Assembly (NCBI GenBank): GCA_023807065.1
Contig: JAJJLU010003981.1
Location: forward strand, 1-21,721
Origin: Isotricha intestinalis
Taxonomy: Eukaryota > Ciliophora > Litostomatea > Vestibuliferida > Isotrichidae
DNA: 21,721 nucleotides
Direction: 5' to 3'
Shown here: positions 16,771 to 21,721 of the stretch, one piece after another
How positions within the stretch are numbered: position 1 is the first letter of the stretch
Layout: each line of letters begins with the position of its first letter
Program-made: the position numbers and the translations under genes
The notes under the pieces: model-generated
The model's database searches: none
Seen by the model: the letters and a program-made list of their open reading frames with translations, nothing else
What the model was told of the DNA's origin: nothing

Positions 16771-18330
16771 TTATTCTTTAACATCAAATTCATAAAAATA
16801 ATTATCATATTTTCCAATCCAATCTTCAATAGGACTATCATTAATATCCATATTTAAATATTCTTCATTAAAATTACTTAAATCTTTTTTTCCTTGAACA
16901 ATGGGTTTATAATTAGCATTAAATTTTTTTCCCATAATATTTTCAAAATTCACATTAGCAAAAAAACTATGATTTTGAATTTCTTCAAATCCATTTTTTC
17001 CAATTCTAACATTTTTTTTAGATAATAATTTAATAATTATATCTTTAGCTTCATTACTAACATTATAGTTAATTTTATTATTATTATCATCAAAATAATA
17101 ATCAGGAAAAATAATTTCTCCATTACAAATTAATTCATATAATCTATACTTATCATTACTAAAAAAAGGAGGATTTCCATATAATAATTCATAAATTAAA
17201 ATACCAAAACTCCACCAATCAGTTAATAAATTATAACCTTCAAAATTTATCATTTCGGGAGAAAAATAAAAAGGACTTCCAGTTAAAACATATTCTTTAT
17301 TATTTTTATACATATGAACACATCCTCCAAAATCACATAACTTTAAATATCCATCATCATTAATTAATATATTTTCTGGTTTTAAATCTCTATATATTAT
17401 TTGCTGAGAATGTAAATATTCTAATGCCATTGCTATTTGACATGTATAAAATTTGACTGTATATTCATCTAAATGGTGCTTTTTTTTTAATAAATTATAT
17501 AAATCTCCTCCTTTCAAAAATGGAGTTATAAAATATATTCTTTCTTTATTTTGAAAAAAAAATGATAAATTTAATATAAATTCATTTCTTGCAAATGTTA
17601 ATATTTGTTTTTCTAATAAAATATTATCTATTAAATCATCACTTAATATTTGGTCTTTTCTAATTACTTTAATTGCATATAAATCATTTGATTTTTTATA
17701 ATCTGCTAATAATATTTTTCCTAAACTTCCTCTTCCTATTGTTTTTATTATTTCAAAATTAGCTAAATCTACTTTTGAATTTAGAATTTTATTATCAATA
17801 AATATTGTTTGTCTATCAACTAAAGGAATTGTTTCCCTTTTCATTCCATAAATATATTCTTGAATATCCATTAAACCAAAATTAGGCTTTTTAGAAAAAT
17901 TTTTATTATTTTTTTTATCTTTTTTAGTAGTAATATATTCTTTTAATTTATTTGGAACTACATATAATTCAAATTCACTTTTTTTTTCTAGATAATAACA
18001 TTCTGATATTATTTCTATTATTTTTTTTTTTTTTGGAGTTTGATAATGATAATCATATTCATCATCTGCAAAATGAATTATAAATTCATCAAAAGAACTT
18101 GAAACTGTTATTGCTATTAATGAATTTAATGGTATTCTTCTTCTAAATGTTGTATCTTTAAAATTATAAATTGCTTTATCTGTTATTATTATATTTCTAT
18201 CTTGAACTTTCCCTTTGTCATTAGTCTTTTTTATTCTATCACTATAATATATTATTTCATCTTTTAAGTGCTTTTTCATATTTTTGTCTTTGGAAAAATT
18301 TAGAAAATCAAATTCATATGGTTGAAGCAT
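16771..18330 (-). CDS. AGC-family serine/threonine protein kinase with myosin-tail (TH1)-like N-terminus
   Basis: The 519-residue kinase phosphorylates protein Ser/Thr with ATP. Residues about 20-120 resemble a TH1/PH-like lipid-binding domain (YYSDRIKKTNDKGKVQDRNI, ITDKAIYNF, RRRIPLNSLIAITVS), suggesting membrane recruitment. The kinase domain is about 192-456. Landmarks are the glycine loop GRGSLG (199-204), Lys221 in AIK, Glu240, YRDLKPEN with catalytic Asp315, DFG at 333-335, SPE at 357-359 and DWWSFGIL. YRD instead of HRD is usual in the AGC group. A C-terminal tail follows and ends with a hydrophobic motif F512-Y-E-F515-D516. Two features are odd. The activation-loop site that is Thr197 in PKA is Val348 (EYVLTGSPF), and the hydrophobic motif ends in Asp, not Ser/Thr. 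It could therefore be less dependent on PDK1-type activation, as in PRK-like kinases with acidic motifs. The start is MLQPYEFDF, 79 bp from a divergent neighbour. Confidence 0.93.
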   Translation of the reverse strand: MLQPYEFDFLNFSKDKNMKKHLKDEIIYYSDRIKKTNDKGKVQDRNIIITDKAIYNFKDTTFRRRIPLNSLIAITVSSSFDEFIIHFADDEYDYHYQTPKKKKIIEIISECYYLEKKSEFELYVVPNKLKEYITTKKDKKNNKNFSKKPNFGLMDIQEYIYGMKRETIPLVDRQTIFIDNKILNSKVDLANFEIIKTIGRGSLGKILLADYKKSNDLYAIKVIRKDQILSDDLIDNILLEKQILTFARNEFILNLSFFFQNKERIYFITPFLKGGDLYNLLKKKHHLDEYTVKFYTCQIAMALEYLHSQQIIYRDLKPENILINDDGYLKLCDFGGCVHMYKNNKEYVLTGSPFYFSPEMINFEGYNLLTDWWSFGILIYELLYGNPPFFSNDKYRLYELICNGEIIFPDYYFDDNNNKINYNVSNEAKDIIIKLLSKKNVRIGKNGFEEIQNHSFFANVNFENIMGKKFNANYKPIVQGKKDLSNFNEEYLNMDINDSPIEDWIGKYDNYFYEFDVKE

Positions 18331-18409
18331 TTTCTTTTCTAATAAAAATATATTTTATTTTTAACATATTTTTTTTTAATTATTGTTTTTTATTATTATT
18401 ATTTATATT
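18331..18409. promoter_or_regulatory. Shared 79-bp divergent promoter region
   Basis: Only 79 bp separate the ATG of the leftward AGC kinase gene from the first ATG of the rightward 250-residue gene. The gap is T-rich with an ATT-triplet run before the rightward ATG. If the second rightward ATG (18452) is used, the gap is 121 bp. No individual promoter element can be named. Confidence 0.4.
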
Positions 18410-19162
18410 ATGTATAATAAGAATTTTAGTTCTTTGAAATTTTGTAAAATTATGAAAAAAATAAAAACTAATAAAAATAAAAGTGCTGAATTTATTAATT
18501 TACCAAAAAAGCAATATAATTATAATGATCCTTCTTTTTTTAATAAAAAAAATATCATAATACAAAAAAATTCTTTAATTACTATTTTTAATAGAAATAA
18601 AAGTTCAAGAAATAATAAATTAATTCAAACTGAAAGTTTTCCTTCATATAATTTATCATATTTTCCAACAATAACAACAGAAAAATCATTTGAAAAAATA
18701 AATAATATGAAAAAAATAAGACCAAAAGATTTAAAATATTATAATAAAATTTTTAAAATTCCAAAAATGAATTTATGGAAAAAAAAACCAAATACAATAA
18801 ATAATTTATTAAATATTAAATATTCTGAAAATGAAAAAGAATATAAAAAAATAACAGAAAAAGAAAATTTAAAAAGAATAGAAAATAAGGAAATGACTAA
18901 AAATTATTATATAGATAAATTGACTCAAAAAAAAATAAATTTTATTAAAAAAAAATTAGAATTTATTAAATCAATTGAAAATTTTGCTTTGCCTTCTTTT
19001 TTTACTGAAAAAATAAGAAGTTTTTCTAATAATATTAAAACAAATAAAAATAATAATATTTTAAGTCCTATTCAAAAAAGAATTTTAGAAAGTAAAATTA
19101 GAGAAAATGAAAGAAATATTTTTTTAAGTGAAACTATTACTATTAATGATAATAAAAAATAA
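18410..19162 (+). CDS. Unrecognised basic 250-residue protein
   Basis: The first ATG of this frame is at 18410 (MYNKNFSSLKFCKIMKKIKT). A TTG-initiated extension to 18383 would add only FFIIIIYI-type residues from the T-rich leader, so I do not use it. Met at 18452 (MKKIKTNKNK) is an alternative start. The protein is Lys/Asn/Ile-rich. A central stretch has PKDLKYYNKIFKIPKMNLWK, followed by a helical Lys/Glu segment (KKITEKENLKRIENKEMTKN) and LTQKKINFIKKKLEFIKSIE, which could form a coiled coil. It ends in an LSPIQKRILESKIRENE-containing tail. No domain or targeting signal is recognised. It is transcribed divergently from the AGC kinase, which may imply shared control but says nothing firm about function. 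Confidence 0.68.
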   Translation: MYNKNFSSLKFCKIMKKIKTNKNKSAEFINLPKKQYNYNDPSFFNKKNIIIQKNSLITIFNRNKSSRNNKLIQTESFPSYNLSYFPTITTEKSFEKINNMKKIRPKDLKYYNKIFKIPKMNLWKKKPNTINNLLNIKYSENEKEYKKITEKENLKRIENKEMTKNYYIDKLTQKKINFIKKKLEFIKSIENFALPSFFTEKIRSFSNNIKTNKNNNILSPIQKRILESKIRENERNIFLSETITINDNKK

Positions 19163-19397
19163 TTTTAATGTTTGTTACTTTTATAAATAAAAATATTTTA
19201 GGATAATTATACTTTTTTTTACATTAATTTTATATGTTTAAAAAAAATAATTGATATAATGAATGATAATAATTAAAAAAAATTAATTTAATTAATTTTT
19301 TTAAAAATGAAATTAAAAAGTTTATAAAAACTCATATAAGAAAATATTAATTAATAAAAATATAATTAAAAAAAAAAAATAAATTTTTTAATTTTTA

Positions 19398-21128
19398 ATG
19401 ATGTCATTAATGAATTTAAAAATACCAATAACTGATGAAAAAGAAGTTTTTTCAATTAGGAAAAAAGAAAATTTAAAAAAATTAAAAGGTGATATTTATC
19501 AACCTAAAGAAATAGATTCAATATATTTAAAAAAAATAACAACATATTTAAATGAAAAGAATATGAAAAATATGAATGAATTAGAATTTAAAAATTTTGA
19601 AGAAAATTTAGAAAAAGAGAAAAAAATAAAAATAAATTTAAATGAAATAGAATCAGATGATGATGATGATGATTATAATTCATTAGGAGAAATAAAAGAT
19701 AAAAATTTACCATTATTAAAAACAAGGAAATTATCAATTGAATTTCTTTCTAAATTATATAATGAAGGAATAGTTACAAAATCAAGAAAAAGTACAATTG
19801 ATACAAATGATACAAATAAAATAGAATTTAAAAATGGAATTAAAATATCTTCTACAAATTCATATATTTATTCAATTAATAAATTACATCCTTTTTCTTT
19901 TTTTTATGGAACTAAAATGATTATATATAATGAAAAAAATAATAATTTAATTTTACCTTCTCCAAGATTTATTTCTTCAGAAAATTTAAGAAAAGAACCA
20001 GATTATTCAAAAGAAGGAATTTATAAAGGAATTAAATTAGATGATAAATTAGGTTTAGTAATAACAGATAAAAATGTTTTAGCAAAATATTCTGGTTTAT
20101 TAAAAGATATGATTTGGCAAATATTAAAAGTACCTTTTGGACATCATATAAGTTTAAAAATAAAAATGTTTGAACCAAAAACTTTAATAGAAAGAGTAAC
20201 TAATATATTTTCTTATGCCAATAAATATTTAATTCCAGCATCAAATAAAAATTTAAATAATATAGAAAGATTTAATTTAGTTTTAACATTTGCATTTTCA
20301 GGTTTATATATTCCAGCACAACAATTAAAACCTTTTAATCCTTTTTTAGGAGAAACTTTTCAAGGAGAATTTCCAAATGGAGGAAAAATATATGTTGAAC
20401 AAGTAACACATTCTCCTTTAGCAATGAGATTTTATATTATATATAATAATATATATAAAATTCATGGTTATTTTGCTTTTTCTGTTGTTTCAGAAAATTT
20501 TGGTAACACCGTTTATGTTGTTCAAAAAGGTCCTGTTCATGTTGAATTTCCTTTAATTAATCAAATTATTACTTATTCTATTCCTAAAATTAAATTATTA
20601 AATGCTGCTTCTGATAAAAATAGATCTAATTTATTTGAAGGTTATATGAATGTTATTGATGTTAAAAATAAATTAAGAGGTGTTGTTAAATTTTTTGAAA
20701 ATAAAAAAAAATTTGATATAATTTATGGTGAAATATTTGAATTTGATTATCCTAAAAATTTTAAATTTGTACATGATAATGAATGGGAATTTGCAAAGAA
20801 ATATAAATTTAATAATAAACATTATAATATAATATCTAAAATAAAAGGAAGTTGGTTAAATAAGTTAATTATTAACGATAATATTATGTGGGATATTGAT
20901 AAACAAAATCCTGAATATATTAAACCTGTTAAAAATAGTTTACCTTCTGATGGAAGATATAGAGAAGATTTAATTTGGTTATATAGATCTTTTTATTGTG
21001 CTAAAGATGAAAATGAAAGAATTTTATATCAGGATATTGCACAAGAATGGAAAGTTACTATGGAAAAATTTAATCGAGAAGAAAGGAAAATTAGGAATAA
21101 TATGAAAAAAAAAATGAAAGTTAAATAA
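19398..21128 (+). CDS. Oxysterol-binding-protein-related protein (ORP), short form
   Basis: ORPs carry sterols or phosphoinositides between membranes through the ORD domain. The 576-residue protein has a charged N-terminal region (about 1-170) with an Asp6 run and no PH domain or ankyrin repeats. The ORD follows at about 200-540. Signatures are PASNKNLNNIERFNLVLTFA, KPFNPFLGETFQGEF (about 311-325), the EQVSHHPP-type motif as EQVTHSPL (334-341), then GYFAFSVV, and LPSDGRYREDLIWLYRSF (about 515-532). The basic C-terminal tail ends KKKMKVK. Lys311, Asn314 and Glu319 of the lipid-binding wall are kept, but the second His of the HH pair that contacts the PI4P headgroup is Ser339. Retained ORD landmarks make family membership firm; PI4P exchange activity is uncertain. 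Several nearby Met codons (1, 2 and 5) could start; the first is used. Confidence 0.92.
   Translation: MMSLMNLKIPITDEKEVFSIRKKENLKKLKGDIYQPKEIDSIYLKKITTYLNEKNMKNMNELEFKNFEENLEKEKKIKINLNEIESDDDDDDYNSLGEIKDKNLPLLKTRKLSIEFLSKLYNEGIVTKSRKSTIDTNDTNKIEFKNGIKISSTNSYIYSINKLHPFSFFYGTKMIIYNEKNNNLILPSPRFISSENLRKEPDYSKEGIYKGIKLDDKLGLVITDKNVLAKYSGLLKDMIWQILKVPFGHHISLKIKMFEPKTLIERVTNIFSYANKYLIPASNKNLNNIERFNLVLTFAFSGLYIPAQQLKPFNPFLGETFQGEFPNGGKIYVEQVTHSPLAMRFYIIYNNIYKIHGYFAFSVVSENFGNTVYVVQKGPVHVEFPLINQIITYSIPKIKLLNAASDKNRSNLFEGYMNVIDVKNKLRGVVKFFENKKKFDIIYGEIFEFDYPKNFKFVHDNEWEFAKKYKFNNKHYNIISKIKGSWLNKLIINDNIMWDIDKQNPEYIKPVKNSLPSDGRYREDLIWLYRSFYCAKDENERILYQDIAQEWKVTMEKFNREERKIRNNMKKKMKVK
19656..19673. repeat. 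(GAT)6 run coding six aspartates
   Basis: Six GAT triplets lie in frame within the N-terminal acidic linker of the ORP gene. This is a simple microsatellite. Confidence 0.85.
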
Positions 21129-21370
21129 TTTTTTACTGTGTTTTAGTTTTTTAATTTTTTTTTTGGTTTATTTTTTAATTTTTAGTTATTTTTTTGGTTT
21201 TCATGTTTATTAAATTATATAGTAGTTTTTGATTAATGATATTTTTTTTCAGAAAGATAAAATTGATATTTAAATTATATTTTTATATATACAAATAATG
21301 TATTAAAATATTTTATTTTTTAAAATGTATGGTAATGTTTAATTTATCCAAGGTTCATTCTATGATAAAT

Positions 21371-21588
21371 TTAATTTAATCTTAAATAACATCTCAATTT
21401 GCAATAAATATATAAATCTTTTATTTTTTTATGCATTATATTATATAGTAGTAAATTTTTATATAATTTCTCTTTGTCCTTTAAATTTTCAATATTTTCA
21501 TTATCAGTTTCGAATAAAGGATATCTTCTTTTAACCTAATAAATATAAATTTATTAAAAACAAAAAATTTATGTAAAAAGTTTAACAT
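21371..21588 (-). CDS. Probable two-exon mini-gene, 63 residues, function unknown
   Basis: The coding-like exon 21535-21371 (minus strand) reads VKRRYPLFETDNENIENLKD, continues with KEKLYKNLLLYNIMHKKIKD and ends YLRLN TAA. It is directly preceded by TTTATTAG, an acceptor-like end with an in-frame TAG. Upstream, ATG at 21588-21586 plus eight codons (MLNFLHKFF) can be joined in phase 0 by a 26-nt GT..AG intron (21561-21536), giving 63 residues. The exon has many G-starting Asp/Glu codons, unlike chance open frames here. The basic-aromatic start could resemble an organelle-targeting or small ribosomal-type protein, but I do not recognise it. The alternative is that the exon belongs to a longer gene spliced from further upstream; joining to the 21618-21713 stretch does not keep frame with the obvious splice sites. 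Confidence 0.42.
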
Positions 21589-21617
21589 TTAAAAGTTACT
21601 TTAATATATATTATAAT

Positions 21618-21713
21618 TTATTTTTCATCTATTAAATTGGATATATTTGGATTAAAGAATTCAGATTTCTCAATTTCATTTTCACAAGTTTTACCACAAA
21701 ATTCAATTATTTT
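21618..21713 (-). CDS. Possible 3' end of a minus-strand gene at the right edge (partial)
   Basis: The minus strand reads 31 codons ending in TAA: IIEFCGKTCENEIEKSEFFN then PNISNLIDEK. Codon content (GAA, GAT, GGT, TGT) is coding-like. The frame closes at TAA 21714-21716 just before the window edge, so a splice junction or a sequence break would be needed to extend it. It is too short to identify. Confidence 0.25.
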   Translation of the reverse strand, partial: KIIEFCGKTCENEIEKSEFFNPNISNLIDEK

Positions 21714-21721
21714 TTAGAAAA

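Noticed and set aside
18383..18409. TTG-initiated N-terminal extension FFIIIIYI
   Set aside because: It is not an ATG. The residues come from a T-rich leader, and the first true ATG is at 18410.
21536..21713. Joining the 21618-21713 stretch to the 21371-21535 exon by a 159-nt intron
   Set aside because: The available GT donors leave a reading phase that runs into a stop after the acceptor.
1..21721. Telomere repeats, tRNA/rRNA genes, transposon or viral genes, CRISPR arrays
   Set aside because: I looked for G/C-rich RNA-gene-like segments, terminal inverted repeats, C4A2/C4A4-type tracts and polymerase or integrase motifs and saw none.

Overview
The window is extremely A+T-rich nuclear DNA from a eukaryotic microbe. 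It carries single-gene transcription units on both strands, no operons, and only a few very short GT..AG introns. By eye it is well over three quarters A+T. Proteins are rich in K, N, I and F with asparagine runs. All complete genes end in TAA, and there is no sign of reassigned stop codons: CAA is the visible Gln codon, TGG the visible Trp codon. A two-membrane-segment cysteine/N-glycan protein, a tandem GAF protein, an AGC kinase with a myosin-tail-like N-terminus and compact spacing together suggest a ciliate macronuclear genome with the standard code (for example a litostome/entodiniomorph-like lineage). That placement is inference; other very A+T-rich protists are not excluded.

Layout. 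Positions 1-6176 are all minus strand. They hold the C-terminal half of a CAF1-type deadenylase cut by the left edge and lacking its N-terminal half, three unrecognised K/N-rich proteins (one with a 34-nt intron after codon 10), and a 726-residue tandem-GAF protein. A 127-bp gap separates the GAF gene head-to-head from a 1204-residue UFD4/TRIP12-like HECT ubiquitin ligase. Plus-strand genes follow: a 241-residue protein with a duplicated KWVSK motif, a two-TM membrane protein, a basic 254-residue protein, a frame-broken remnant with weak dynein heavy-chain resemblance, a 108-residue protein and a 526-residue charged protein. A minus-strand AGC kinase (16771-18330) is head-to-head, across only 79 bp, with a 250-residue unknown. 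The last long gene is an oxysterol-binding-protein-related lipid-transfer protein. At the right edge are a likely two-exon minus-strand mini-gene and a possible 3' end of another minus-strand gene.

The recognisable genes cover mRNA decay, ubiquitin transfer, kinase signalling, ligand sensing and sterol/phosphoinositide exchange. They look like ordinary cellular genes side by side rather than one pathway. I see no mobile element, CRISPR, tRNA, rRNA, telomere repeat or viral gene. The points most worth following are the altered regulatory residues in the AGC kinase, the changed lipid-phosphate motif in the OSBP-like protein, the truncated CAF1 copy, and the 5'-proximal mini-introns that hide small genes.
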